64,000 nt of DNA from Fen-1273 sp963748405 (GTDB lineage Bacteria; Bacteroidota; Ignavibacteria; UBA10030; UBA6906): NCBI GenBank assembly GCA_963748405.1, contig CAVVIT010000011.1:434001-498000 (forward strand), read 5' to 3'. Position 1 is the first letter of the stretch; every line of letters starts with the position of its first letter. Under the pieces are notes generated by a model. It was not told the origin of the DNA. It worked only from the letters and a program-made list of their open reading frames with translations, and made no database searches. This document shows, piece after piece, positions 26,276-35,208 of this stretch. The position numbers and the translations under genes are program-made.

Positions 26276-27505
26276 ATGTCAGGAATCATGAAACCGGCGC
26301 TTCTCTGTCTCATCGCATTTCCCGTGCTCCTTTTCGCGCAGGGCGTGCGGAAGGACAGGGCGGTGTTCGATACGACGCACAACGAGTTCATCGAAAAGGT
26401 CAGCGCGGAATCCCGGGCGTTCGGGAAGAAGCCCCGGGTGCCGGCCAGGGCCCTGAAGATGGATTTCACCGGAATCAACGCGCCGTCCTCCCCCTCGGAA
26501 TTCTCGCAGCAGTGGCACAATCCGCCCGTCTCCCAGGGGCTGTCGGGGATGTGCTGGTGCTTTTCGGCGACGTCGTTTTTCGAGTCGGAAGTCCACCGCC
26601 TGTCGAAGCGGTCCGTCAAGCTCTCCGAGCTCTACACGGTGTACTGGGAATACGTGGAGAAGGCGAAGCGCTTCGTCAGCGAGCGGGGGAATTCGGAATT
26701 CGGCGAGGGCTCCGAAACGAACGCCGTGCCCCGCATATGGAAGAAGTACGGCGTCGTGCCGGAGGAGGCCTACACGGGGCTCCAGGAGGGGCGGAAATTC
26801 CATGATCACGGCGCGCTCTTTGCCGAGATGAAGGAGTACCTGCAGTCCGTAAAAAACCAGAACGCATGGAACGAAGAGCAGGTGACCTCCACGATCCGCT
26901 CGATCCTTGACCACTATCTGGGTGCGCCCCCCGCGTCCGTTCAGGTCGGGGGGGAGAAACTGACCCCCGGGGAGTACCTGGAGAAGGTCGTGCACCTCAA
27001 TCTCGACGACTACGTCGAGGTGATGTCGCTGATGGAGAAGCCCTACTACAGCAAGGCGGAATACCCGGCCGGGGACAACTGGTGGCACAGCAGCGATTAC
27101 TACAACGTTCCGCTGGACGATTTCATGGCGGTCATACGGAAAGCCGTCCGCTCGGGCCACACCCTGTGCATAGGCGGCGACACGTCCGAACCGGGTCTGG
27201 ACGGACACGCGGGGGTGGCGGTCGTCCCGACGTTCGATATCCCGCCGGCGCTCATCGACGAGAACGCACGGCAGTTCAGGTTCTCGAACGGAACGACCGG
27301 GGACGACCACGGCATCCATATCGTCGGATACGCGGAGAAGGACGGGAAGGACTGGTACCTGATCAAGGATTCCGGCTCGGGGTCGCGGAACAACAGCCAC
27401 CCCGGATATTTCTTTTACAGGGAAGATTACGTGAAGCTGAAGATGCTCGATTTCACCGTCCACAGGGAGGTTCTGGAGGAGATTCTCGCGAAGTTCCCGA
27501 AGTGA
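26276..27505 (+). CDS. Exported C1-family (bleomycin hydrolase/PepC-like) cysteine peptidase
   Basis: 409 residues with a signal peptide (CLIAFPVLLFAQ). Gln87 (oxyanion) and Cys93 are in SQGLSGMCWCFSATSF, and the catalytic His is in DDHGIHIVGYAEKDG. The third position, normally Asn in NSWG, reads KDSGSG here, an Asn-to-Asp change that needs checking. Long inserts between the Cys and the His are as in the C1B (aminopeptidase C) branch. It is probably periplasmic. Its start has AAGGAAT at the right spacing, and the symporter follows 37 nt after its stop. Confidence 0.85.
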   Translation: MSGIMKPALLCLIAFPVLLFAQGVRKDRAVFDTTHNEFIEKVSAESRAFGKKPRVPARALKMDFTGINAPSSPSEFSQQWHNPPVSQGLSGMCWCFSATSFFESEVHRLSKRSVKLSELYTVYWEYVEKAKRFVSERGNSEFGEGSETNAVPRIWKKYGVVPEEAYTGLQEGRKFHDHGALFAEMKEYLQSVKNQNAWNEEQVTSTIRSILDHYLGAPPASVQVGGEKLTPGEYLEKVVHLNLDDYVEVMSLMEKPYYSKAEYPAGDNWWHSSDYYNVPLDDFMAVIRKAVRSGHTLCIGGDTSEPGLDGHAGVAVVPTFDIPPALIDENARQFRFSNGTTGDDHGIHIVGYAEKDGKDWYLIKDSGSGSRNNSHPGYFFYREDYVKLKMLDFTVHREVLEEILAKFPK

Positions 27506-27542
27506 ACGCGCTCACGACAGCGTAACCAGGAATCAGCGACAT

Positions 27543-29255
27543 ATGCCGACAGTCCATCCCGGTGCGATCGACTACGCCATTCTCGCCCTCTATTTCCTTT
27601 TTGTCCTCGGCATCGGCTGGGTCCTCCGCCCGTACATAAAGACGGGGAGCGACTTCTTCCTTTCCGGGCGGTCCCTTCCCGCCTGGATCACCGGCCTTGC
27701 GTTCCTCTCGGCGAACCTGGGCGCGCAGGAGGTCATCGGGATGGGCGCCTCGGGGGCGAAGTACGGAATGATGACGGCCCACTTCTACTGGGGAGCCGTC
27801 CCGGCGATGGTGTTCGTGGGAGTCTTCATGATGCCGTTTTACTACGGCTCCCGCGTCCGCTCGGTGCCGGAATATCTCAAGCTGCGGTTCGACGAGAAAA
27901 CGCGCGGCTTCAACGCGATCTCGTTCGCGGTGATGACGGTCTTTTCGAGCGGGATCTCGATGTACGCCCTCGCGAAGCTCCTGGGGATCCTGCTCGGATG
28001 GGATTTCAACCTCAGCATACTGATTGCGGCGGTCATCGTCCTGTTCTACATTTCGATGGGGGGGCTTACCTCCGCGATCTACAATGAGGTCCTCCAGTTC
28101 TTTCTCATCGTCGCGGGATTCCTCCCGCTTGTCTTCCTTGGACTCAGGGATGCGAACGGGTGGAGCGGGCTTCAGTCGCGGCTGGCTTCCGTCGCCGTTT
28201 CGGCGGGATACCGGAGCGATGCGTGGACGAGGACATGGGGGATCATGGGGGAGCCGGGCCGCAATCCCATGGGCGTGGAGTGGTTCGGCATGGCGTTCGG
28301 GCTTGTCTTCGTCCTCGGGTTCGGATACTGGTGCACGGATTTTCTCGTCGTGCAGAGGGCGATGGCCGCACGATCGATGTCCGCCGCCCGCCGCACCCCC
28401 CTGATCGCAGCCGTCCCGAAGATGCTCTTTCCGTTTCTGGTCATCCTGCCGGGGATGATCGCGATGGCGCTCACCCGCCAGGCGGGAGCCTCCGGGTTCG
28501 CACTCCCGGCCAAGGGCGGAAGCTACGATTACGACATGGCCGTGCCGATGATGCTCGCCCACTACCTCCCGTCGGGCGTGCTCGGGCTCGGCCTGACGGC
28601 CCTGATGGCGTCGTTCATGTCCGGCATGGCGGGAAACGTGACCGCGTTCAACACGGTATGGACGTACGACATCTATCAGAGCTACATCCGCCCGGGCCGC
28701 ACGGACAGCCACTACCTCGCCATGGGACACGCGGCGACGGTCTGCGGCATCGCCCTGAGCGTTGCCGCGGCGTACGTGACCGCTTCCTTCAACAACATCA
28801 TGGACATGCTCCAGCTCGTCTTCGCGTTCGTGAACGCCCCCCTCTTCGCGGTGTTCCTCCTGGGCATGTTCTGGAAAAGGACGACGGGGCACGGTGCGTT
28901 CTTCGGGCTCCTCTCCGGAACCGCCGCCGCGGCGCTCCACCACGGGCTGACGGTTCCGGCCGGGGCGGCGACGCTGCTGAAGGGGGGATGGCTCCCCTGG
29001 CTCCTGAGAGTGTACCCGAGCGAAATGGCGCAGAATTTCTGGACGGCGATTTCCGCCTGGGTGGTCTGTTTCGTGATGACGGTGCTCATTTCTCTTGCGA
29101 CGGCGAGGGGAAAGACCGACGAGGAGCTCCGCGGGCTCGTGTATTCGCTCACGCCGCGGGTGAAGGAGACGGACGTCCGGTGGTTCATGAAGCCGGGGGT
29201 GCTGGGGGCGGGTGTTCTTGCGGCCGGGGCGGCGCTGTATATCGTGTTCTGGTAA
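27543..29255 (+). CDS. Sodium:solute symporter (SSS family)
   Basis: 570 residues with about 14 hydrophobic helices. The SSS signature is visible as SGRSLPAWITGLAFLSANLGAQEVIGMGASGAKYG, then RSVPEYLKLRFDEKTRG, YISMGGLTSAIYNEVLQFFLIVAGF and SFNNIMDMLQLVFAFVNAPLFAVFLLGMFWKR. This branch includes sugar (SglT-like), sialic-acid and other solute importers, so the substrate is unknown. It uses an inward sodium gradient. A 74-residue membrane protein starts 14 nt after the stop, with its own strong ribosome-binding site. Confidence 0.9.
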   Translation: MPTVHPGAIDYAILALYFLFVLGIGWVLRPYIKTGSDFFLSGRSLPAWITGLAFLSANLGAQEVIGMGASGAKYGMMTAHFYWGAVPAMVFVGVFMMPFYYGSRVRSVPEYLKLRFDEKTRGFNAISFAVMTVFSSGISMYALAKLLGILLGWDFNLSILIAAVIVLFYISMGGLTSAIYNEVLQFFLIVAGFLPLVFLGLRDANGWSGLQSRLASVAVSAGYRSDAWTRTWGIMGEPGRNPMGVEWFGMAFGLVFVLGFGYWCTDFLVVQRAMAARSMSAARRTPLIAAVPKMLFPFLVILPGMIAMALTRQAGASGFALPAKGGSYDYDMAVPMMLAHYLPSGVLGLGLTALMASFMSGMAGNVTAFNTVWTYDIYQSYIRPGRTDSHYLAMGHAATVCGIALSVAAAYVTASFNNIMDMLQLVFAFVNAPLFAVFLLGMFWKRTTGHGAFFGLLSGTAAAALHHGLTVPAGAATLLKGGWLPWLLRVYPSEMAQNFWTAISAWVVCFVMTVLISLATARGKTDEELRGLVYSLTPRVKETDVRWFMKPGVLGAGVLAAGAALYIVFW

Positions 29256-29269
29256 TCGAAAGGAGAGTC

Positions 29270-29494
29270 ATGCATCTCGACATCAGGGTCCCCATCGGCC
29301 TCCTGTTCAGCGGCATCGGAGTCCTGCTCCTGGTCTACGGAGCTCTTTCCGATCCGTCGCTCTACGCGCGTTCGCTCGGGATCAACATCAATTTCTGGTG
29401 GGGGGGAGTGCTTCTCGTGTTCGGCGCGTCGATGCTCGTGTTCGCCCGGAAATCCCTGGCGGACCTGTTCCGCTCCCGCCCCCCCTCGGCGTAG
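29270..29494 (+). CDS. Small two-helix membrane protein next to the SSS symporter
   Basis: 74 residues: helix 1 (IRVPIGLLFSGIGVLLLVYGAL), a short loop with an amphipathic stretch (LYARSLGININFWWGG), helix 2 (VLLVFGASMLVFARK) and a basic tail (SLADLFRSRPP). Adjacent small membrane partners occur with SSS and DAACS transporters. AGGAGAG precedes ATG 29270. Its stop abuts the stop of the convergent nitrilase gene. Confidence 0.7.
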   Translation: MHLDIRVPIGLLFSGIGVLLLVYGALSDPSLYARSLGININFWWGGVLLVFGASMLVFARKSLADLFRSRPPSA

Positions 29495-30406
29495 TCACGT
29501 TCGTTTCCGGCCGCCGCGGATCGCCCTGAGCGCCCGGGCGGTGTAGGCGCTGTCGGTGAGATCCCCGTACAGTTCCGGGCGCCTGGACGCCGTGACCGCG
29601 AGCGTCCTGCCGAGCGCCCTGTTGAAATAAAACTGCGTTATCCTCTCCTGCGACAGGTCCAGGTCGACCGTGAGCACTCCGACGGACCTGCCGATGTCGG
29701 CAAGGACGAGCCCGTCACGTCCGATCACGCTTGTTCTCCCGATCATCTTTCCGGGCATCCACTCCCCGGGACCGTACCCGTAGCACGCGGAGACCGCGTA
29801 CAGCCCCGTGTCGATCGACCGGGCGCGGTAACGGATCTCCCAGTCCACCTCCCCCCAGGATCCCTGCACGTGCGGGAAGAGGAGGATCTCCGCACCCCGG
29901 AGCATGAGGACCTGCGCCACTTCCGGGTACTCGATGTCCATGCACGTCATGATCCCGATCTTTGCGCAGTCGAGATCGAACACGGGGAGTTCCTTCCCGG
30001 CCCGAATCCCGGCGTTCTGTTCCGCCTCCGTGGGGTGGGCTTTCTGGTAGCAGCCCGCGATCCGCCCCTTCCTGTCAAAAAGGACGACGTAGCTCGACAC
30101 CTCTCCGTGCCACGTGCCGTAGAGGGGAAATGCGACGTTCATGCCGTATTTCCTCGCGGCGCCGCCGACGACTCTTGTCAGCGGTCCGGGCACGGGCTCC
30201 GGCACGTATTCGCGCCGGTTGTCGGACCACGTGCGGTGGGAAAGGTTCGCATATTCGCCGAAGAGGACGATGTCCGAGCGGCGTTCTCCCGCCGTGCGGA
30301 GCATCTCCCGGATCGACCGGAGGTTTCTTCTCTGCCTTCCGGCGAATGAGTTCCCCGCGGGGAACGCGGGAAGCTGAACGGCGCTGGTGCGAACGATGCG
30401 TGTCAT
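29495..30406 (-). CDS. Carbon-nitrogen hydrolase (nitrilase superfamily)
   Basis: 303 residues, cytoplasmic. The catalytic triad is Glu51 in LFGEYAN, Lys122 in YQKAHPT and Cys155 in IMTCMDIEYPEV. Members hydrolyse nitriles, amides or carbamoyl groups. It is the last gene of the leftward nine-gene unit and follows the six-hairpin glycosidase by 33 nt. In a glycan operon an amidase could remove an N-acyl or carbamoyl group, but no substrate can be deduced. ATG 30406 has only a weak ribosome-binding site. Confidence 0.86.
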   Translation of the reverse strand: MTRIVRTSAVQLPAFPAGNSFAGRQRRNLRSIREMLRTAGERRSDIVLFGEYANLSHRTWSDNRREYVPEPVPGPLTRVVGGAARKYGMNVAFPLYGTWHGEVSSYVVLFDRKGRIAGCYQKAHPTEAEQNAGIRAGKELPVFDLDCAKIGIMTCMDIEYPEVAQVLMLRGAEILLFPHVQGSWGEVDWEIRYRARSIDTGLYAVSACYGYGPGEWMPGKMIGRTSVIGRDGLVLADIGRSVGVLTVDLDLSQERITQFYFNRALGRTLAVTASRRPELYGDLTDSAYTARALRAIRGGRKRT

Positions 30407-30439
30407 GGCATTCCGTCGGTGATTGTCCGTATGAATGTG

Positions 30440-32839
30440 TCAGCTGCTCCTGCGGAGCGCGAGAGAACACGCCCCTCCGGGAGGGAGCGCGAGGTATCCG
30501 GTCCCCCCGGCGACGCGATAGGCCGAGGCACGGCCGTCGACGGAGAGCTCCACGGGGTCGGCCGCCGGGAACGCAATCTCCGTGGTTCCCTTCCGCATTA
30601 TGGTGACCCGGGCCTCCCTGTCGTTTCCTTCCGCGCCGAGCACTTCAGCGTTCACAATCTCCGTGAACCGGGGCGGAACGCTCCCCGCGCAGTACGCGAT
30701 CTCCAGGGTGTGCGCCCTTCCGTCATGGAACGCGACAGGGACCTTGAGGCATCCGCGGAGCGGAGCGCCGTCGATCGTGAGCTCCGCCCTGTTTCCTCCC
30801 CGGCTTTCGACGCGGACATCCCAGCGGGAACCCCTGTGAACGAGCCGCCGGAGCGTCATCGGAGGCATCCCCATATCGAGAGGCACGACGCTCATTCCTC
30901 CCGCGTCGAACTCGACGCCGAAGAGTCCTTCGACGATCGACCGGTACCATCCCGTCGCGCAGTTCAGGTTCGAAACCGCACCGTGGCGTGTCCACGCTTC
31001 CGCATCACCCCGGGCGAGTCCTTCAAGCGCTATGAACTCGGGAGCGTACGAGAGTTTGCCGAGGACCCTCTCCATCGATCGGAGCCATGTCAGGATCCCT
31101 TCCCGTTCTCCCGCCCGGCGGAGGAGCTTGACGAGATAGATGTCCCAGTGAGGATACCAGGCGGAGAGAGCGTCCTCGCCGCCGCTTCTCTGGTCGGAGG
31201 CGGGGAGGAGGCGGGTGCCGGCCGGCGTCTGGAAGTGTTCGATCGCAAACCGCGCCATCGCTTCCGCGTGGTCCCGGATGAGCGCCATGCCGGGGGGGTT
31301 CTGCAGGAACATCAGCGAGAACAGGGGATACGTTTCGTTCCGGAGGCCTGTGAGGAGGTCGACCGAGTCCAGGGGGAACCCCGCCCCCCCGTCCCAGAAC
31401 GCTCTTTCAAACGACCCGTGCAGGCGACCGGCGAGTTCGCCCGCCTGCCGGGCGGTTGCGCCGTCCGATCGCTCGAGCGCGGCGGTCTCAAGAAGCCGGC
31501 AGAACGCGTAGAGCGTCCCGGTCTCCATTGCGACGGCGCTGGATTCCGAACGGCCGAACCTGACGGGGAGGTCCGGGTAGAATCCGATGTTCGCTTCGAT
31601 GCCCCGCGCGGCCGTCTCCCGCTCTGCTTCCGCGAGCCGCTCGACGGCGTAGGGGTACACGTCGTTCAGCTCCTGCTCCCCGGTTCCTTCCCGTGCACAC
31701 TGGGAGGCGGCGAGAAGGAGGAGGAACTCGAATGTGCCGCGGGGGGGTGTATCGAGGGGCTGATACGTCCGCGTCCACCGCGCGGGGATCGCCCCTCCGG
31801 CATCCCTGTGTCCGTTGACGAACCGCACGATGCGCGCAGCTCCGGCACTGTCGCCCCACCTGAGCATCTCGAGCGCCGTGACCAGGTTGTCCCATGCCCA
31901 TATCCAGTAGTACGCGCCGGGGGTGCCGCGCGTCATCCCGGTCTCCCCGATCGTGCAGGAGCGGACGATTCCCGGCACGCCTGCGAAAAATCTTTCCGCG
32001 TGTTCAAATCCCGGTATCTCGATCTCCGGATCCCGCCCCGGAGCTTCGGGTGCGGTCCCGGGTTCGGGAATGTCGAACCGCGCAGCATCTTCCGCGCACT
32101 CAAGTCTGAGCCGGGCGGACCAGCCGTTCCCCTCCGAGAGTCGCGCACTGAACGAGCATCCCTTTTCGTCCGCAAACGCGGTACATCCCTCCCCCCGGAC
32201 GCGCACGCGGGTCACGGCGTCGTACAGTGCGATCCTGGCGTCGCGGAATTCATCCCGGAGGTCGTCGCCCGTGGCCAGCCCGGACCGGCATCGACGTTTG
32301 AATATCACCCTTCGCCACGGCTCGGGGATCAGAAAATCTCCCCCGTACGGGCCTTTCCGTTTCAGCCACTCGTTGAGGAGTATCCTGTCCCTGCACGCGA
32401 ACGAGAGGATCCCCTCCTCCGGGATCGGGGCGCTCCAGACCCTTTCGCCGTGAACGGCCGTGAAGAGAGAATCGTATGCAAGCCTGGCAGTGATCTCCGC
32501 CGCACACCCCGCGGGGGCGGAGAAGTCGAACAGGAGCGACCTTCCCCGTGCAGTGATCCTGAGCCTGAATTCCGTCTCTCCGTCCCGTGCAAGCGTCAGG
32601 ACGCTCCCGGGCGTCCAGTCCACCGTCGTGAACGGAAACGGGATCTCGCTCCCCGTCCGTGCGGTGAACCGCATGACCCCCCGGGGGGAGACAAGGAGCC
32701 GGGAATTCCTGCTCACGGGCTGCAGTCCGTGAAATCCGACCTCAGCCACCCCCCCCGCGCGGGCCGAGATGAACGCGCTCACCCTCTCATCGGAAATCCA
32801 GTATCCACCGTCGGGGTGGTGTTCAAGATCGATGATCAT
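30440..32839 (-). CDS. Cytoplasmic six-hairpin (alpha/alpha)6 glycosidase-like protein
   Basis: 799 residues with no signal peptide. The N-terminal third is beta-sandwich-like (HHPDGGYWISDERVSAFIS...). The central region is rich in helices with YYWIWAWDNLVTALEMLRWGDSAGA, GGAIPARWTRTY, METGTLYAFCRLLETAALERSDGA and ALSAWYPHWDIYLVKLLRRAG, the spacing of toroidal glycosidases such as GH63, GH37 and GH78. The last 150 residues form a beta-domain. No catalytic residue can be named safely. GAGGGGG precedes ATG 32839, which overlaps the heparinase-like gene by 17 nt. It may attack oligosaccharides trimmed by the other cytoplasmic enzymes. Confidence 0.72.
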   Translation of the reverse strand: MIIDLEHHPDGGYWISDERVSAFISARAGGVAEVGFHGLQPVSRNSRLLVSPRGVMRFTARTGSEIPFPFTTVDWTPGSVLTLARDGETEFRLRITARGRSLLFDFSAPAGCAAEITARLAYDSLFTAVHGERVWSAPIPEEGILSFACRDRILLNEWLKRKGPYGGDFLIPEPWRRVIFKRRCRSGLATGDDLRDEFRDARIALYDAVTRVRVRGEGCTAFADEKGCSFSARLSEGNGWSARLRLECAEDAARFDIPEPGTAPEAPGRDPEIEIPGFEHAERFFAGVPGIVRSCTIGETGMTRGTPGAYYWIWAWDNLVTALEMLRWGDSAGAARIVRFVNGHRDAGGAIPARWTRTYQPLDTPPRGTFEFLLLLAASQCAREGTGEQELNDVYPYAVERLAEAERETAARGIEANIGFYPDLPVRFGRSESSAVAMETGTLYAFCRLLETAALERSDGATARQAGELAGRLHGSFERAFWDGGAGFPLDSVDLLTGLRNETYPLFSLMFLQNPPGMALIRDHAEAMARFAIEHFQTPAGTRLLPASDQRSGGEDALSAWYPHWDIYLVKLLRRAGEREGILTWLRSMERVLGKLSYAPEFIALEGLARGDAEAWTRHGAVSNLNCATGWYRSIVEGLFGVEFDAGGMSVVPLDMGMPPMTLRRLVHRGSRWDVRVESRGGNRAELTIDGAPLRGCLKVPVAFHDGRAHTLEIAYCAGSVPPRFTEIVNAEVLGAEGNDREARVTIMRKGTTEIAFPAADPVELSVDGRASAYRVAGGTGYLALPPGGACSLALRRSS

Positions 32840-35201
32840 TGTCCCCCTCAGACAGGACGCCGTTCCTGTACACGATTGTCGGTCCCCCGTTGAACGTGAG
32901 CGAGAGCGCGCCCCCCTCCCCCCCCAGCCGGGGCGGTTGTTGCGTTCCGTCGAGTAGTACGCACCAGATGAACATCGCTTCCTTTCCGCGCATCCCGACC
33001 CGCAGGCTGTCGAACCTCGCCCCGTCGTTCGGATATGCGGGGACCATTTCCGTCAGCCCCGATTCCACATCGCCCCCCGGCGGATCCAGCATCACGAGAA
33101 GACAGGAGCCGTCCCGATCCCCCCCGCACGAATCGATGGCCCACGTGGCACCCGCCCTCCGCCGGAGCCCGGACGCATGCAGGTTCCACTGGATCGCGCG
33201 CGGCTCACCGCACCGGACGGTATCCACCCCCGCGATGAATCTCTCGGCATCAACGCAGAGCGCTCTCCGGCATTCCTCGACGCGGAGATGAGGAAGGTAT
33301 GCCGCCGCCATGTCCGCCCGTATGAAGACCCGTTCCCCTTCCGGGGTGATTTCCGGGTCGGAGCAGATGACCTCCGGCGGGAAGAAGTCGGGGAGCCAGA
33401 CCGTGGAGTCCCCGATCTGCCCCCGGCCGTCAATCGTAATCGTGTTGTGAAGAGAGGTATCCCTCCTGTACGTCGGTCCGGGTCCGCGGATTGCGGGCCC
33501 CCCGGCGAGGAAGAGAAGGAACGACCCGTTCGCCGGGTCGGAGTGGCCGTACGCCCCGCTCTCCCCGGCCCTGTACCGTTGTCTCCCCAGGGGAGCACCC
33601 GAGCGGAACGTGAAGAGCGTACGGTGTTCCTTTCCGCGGGCGAATACCTGCCCTCCGTCAGGAAAAACTGAAATCTGTTCGGCGGGAGGTTCCGCGCCCA
33701 GGGAGGTATCATGGAAAAGGAATTCGTACACCCTTCTCCTGGGAGGAGCGCTCCGGAAGTCCACCCCCGACTGCGGCACTTCCCGCAGTCTCTCCCCCAG
33801 CCACTGGGCGTGTGCCGACCCGGTTCTGGCTGCGATAAGGTAATGGCACCAGCTGTCCCCGCCGACGCGGTACTGGGGGTCTCCGAATGTCGCTCCGTAC
33901 AGGAGGTCGGCCGATGTCGCCGCGCTGCGGAACGCGGAGCAATTCTGCCACGTCCCGGGAGGCTGCCACAGGTCGGTCCCCGTGCACACCCGGAAAAGCT
34001 CCAGCCACCTGAGGAGAAATCCGAATTCATATATCCAGAGGTTGATCCCGTGGGGGTAAAACCCGTCCGGGGAGATCATCGCGATCACGATATCGAGGAC
34101 GCAGCGGAGGTGAGCGGCCCACTCCTCCGCCCGCGGATCTTCTTCCCAGAAGAGGAATGAATACGCGAGGAGTCCGAGCGCGCATCCGAGGTAATGGGCC
34201 TGCCCGTAATCCCGGCGTTCGTAGCCGAGATGCGACCAGCACTTCCCGGCGACCTCCCGCAGCCAGCCGCCGATATCCTCTCTCTCCTGTGCCGTCCATT
34301 CCGCGTACGTCCAATCGTAACAGAGGGAGAGGACGAACAACGTCTCCCCGGCCTGCGTATCGATCGTCAGTGGCTGATGCCCCGCCTCCTGCGTCTCCCG
34401 GACATAGGCAATGACGGATGCCCTTGCCCCCCCGCGCCTCTCCGGCGTGGGGTCGATCAATGCCGCGAACGCGGCCATCATGCTCCTGTCCTGGTTCCCC
34501 GTCCGTTCGGGTCCCGGGAGTATCTTTGACTCGGGGGTTATCCCCCAGGGGAGACGGGGCGCGTCGAGCACGCCCAGTATCCGCTGCCAGTGTCCGCGGT
34601 GAGACCCGCGCGCCTTGGCCCTGAGCGCGTCGATCTCCCGCCCGGTGAAGAGAAGTCTCGGGTGTGATGCCGCAAGTCCGGGCAGGAGCGAAACCGGCAT
34701 GCGAGCGGCGGTGCGGAGACGGCTCGTGTACAGGTCCGCGTGCACCGGCAGGAGCCGGGGGTCTCCGGATTCGCACAGGAGTGTCTCTCCCGGCGCAAGA
34801 TCGATCAACGCCGCACCGCGTATTGCGCGATGCGTGAGTTCATCCCCCCACGGCATCATCGTCACGGGGGCGGATCGCGCGCCGCTTCTCACGGTCACGG
34901 CCGGAAAGTCGGGTATCCCCCGCCAGCCCGGCCACGGTCCCACGGCCAGGCCTTCTTCGACGTCGTCGAATTCCATGTTCGAAAACGTGTACGGCGACCT
35001 CTTGTCACGGTGGTGCGCGTACCTGTAGTGCCGCTCGAAAGGGTATTCCGTTCCCCCGAACAGAATCAGGACCCGGGTTATGCCCCCCGGGTCGCCGGCG
35101 CCCTGAAGCTGGTAGACACCGCTCGTCTCCGTCGGATCGAACACGGCCCTGCGTATGTGGCGGATGGAATCCTGCGTGTTCATCTTCTCCCTGGCCGTCA
35201 T
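32823..35201 (-). CDS. Cytoplasmic heparinase II/III-like polysaccharide lyase
   Basis: 792 residues without a signal peptide. A beta-rich N-terminus precedes a DUF4962/alginate-lyase-like toroid that starts at SHPRLLFTGREIDALRAKA, with LCYDWTYAEWTAQER and DGFYPHGINLWIYEFGFLLRWLELF. The C-terminal heparinase II/III sheet has GAYGHSDPANGSFLLFLAGG and TSLHNTITIDGRGQIG. Family members eliminate uronic acid residues of glycosaminoglycans or alginate-like chains, leaving a 4,5-unsaturated end. Lack of export is unusual for a lyase, and so is direct co-transcription with an ABC importer. ATG 35201 has GGTGA 7 nt upstream; ATG 35183 with GGGAG is the alternative. Confidence 0.8.
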   Translation of the reverse strand: MTAREKMNTQDSIRHIRRAVFDPTETSGVYQLQGAGDPGGITRVLILFGGTEYPFERHYRYAHHRDKRSPYTFSNMEFDDVEEGLAVGPWPGWRGIPDFPAVTVRSGARSAPVTMMPWGDELTHRAIRGAALIDLAPGETLLCESGDPRLLPVHADLYTSRLRTAARMPVSLLPGLAASHPRLLFTGREIDALRAKARGSHRGHWQRILGVLDAPRLPWGITPESKILPGPERTGNQDRSMMAAFAALIDPTPERRGGARASVIAYVRETQEAGHQPLTIDTQAGETLFVLSLCYDWTYAEWTAQEREDIGGWLREVAGKCWSHLGYERRDYGQAHYLGCALGLLAYSFLFWEEDPRAEEWAAHLRCVLDIVIAMISPDGFYPHGINLWIYEFGFLLRWLELFRVCTGTDLWQPPGTWQNCSAFRSAATSADLLYGATFGDPQYRVGGDSWCHYLIAARTGSAHAQWLGERLREVPQSGVDFRSAPPRRRVYEFLFHDTSLGAEPPAEQISVFPDGGQVFARGKEHRTLFTFRSGAPLGRQRYRAGESGAYGHSDPANGSFLLFLAGGPAIRGPGPTYRRDTSLHNTITIDGRGQIGDSTVWLPDFFPPEVICSDPEITPEGERVFIRADMAAAYLPHLRVEECRRALCVDAERFIAGVDTVRCGEPRAIQWNLHASGLRRRAGATWAIDSCGGDRDGSCLLVMLDPPGGDVESGLTEMVPAYPNDGARFDSLRVGMRGKEAMFIWCVLLDGTQQPPRLGGEGGALSLTFNGGPTIVYRNGVLSEGDNDHRS

Positions 35202-35208
35202 CGCCGTG

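Noticed and set aside
28160..29269. Frame upstream of the small membrane protein at 29270
   Set aside because: It overlaps the symporter in another frame, and the ribosome-binding site AGGAGAG fixes the start at 29270.
30419..32893. A long open frame (824 codons) on the + strand opposite the six-hairpin gene
   Set aside because: It is antisense to a protein with coherent domain order, and its own translation is an Arg/Pro-rich mix typical of GC-rich shadow frames.
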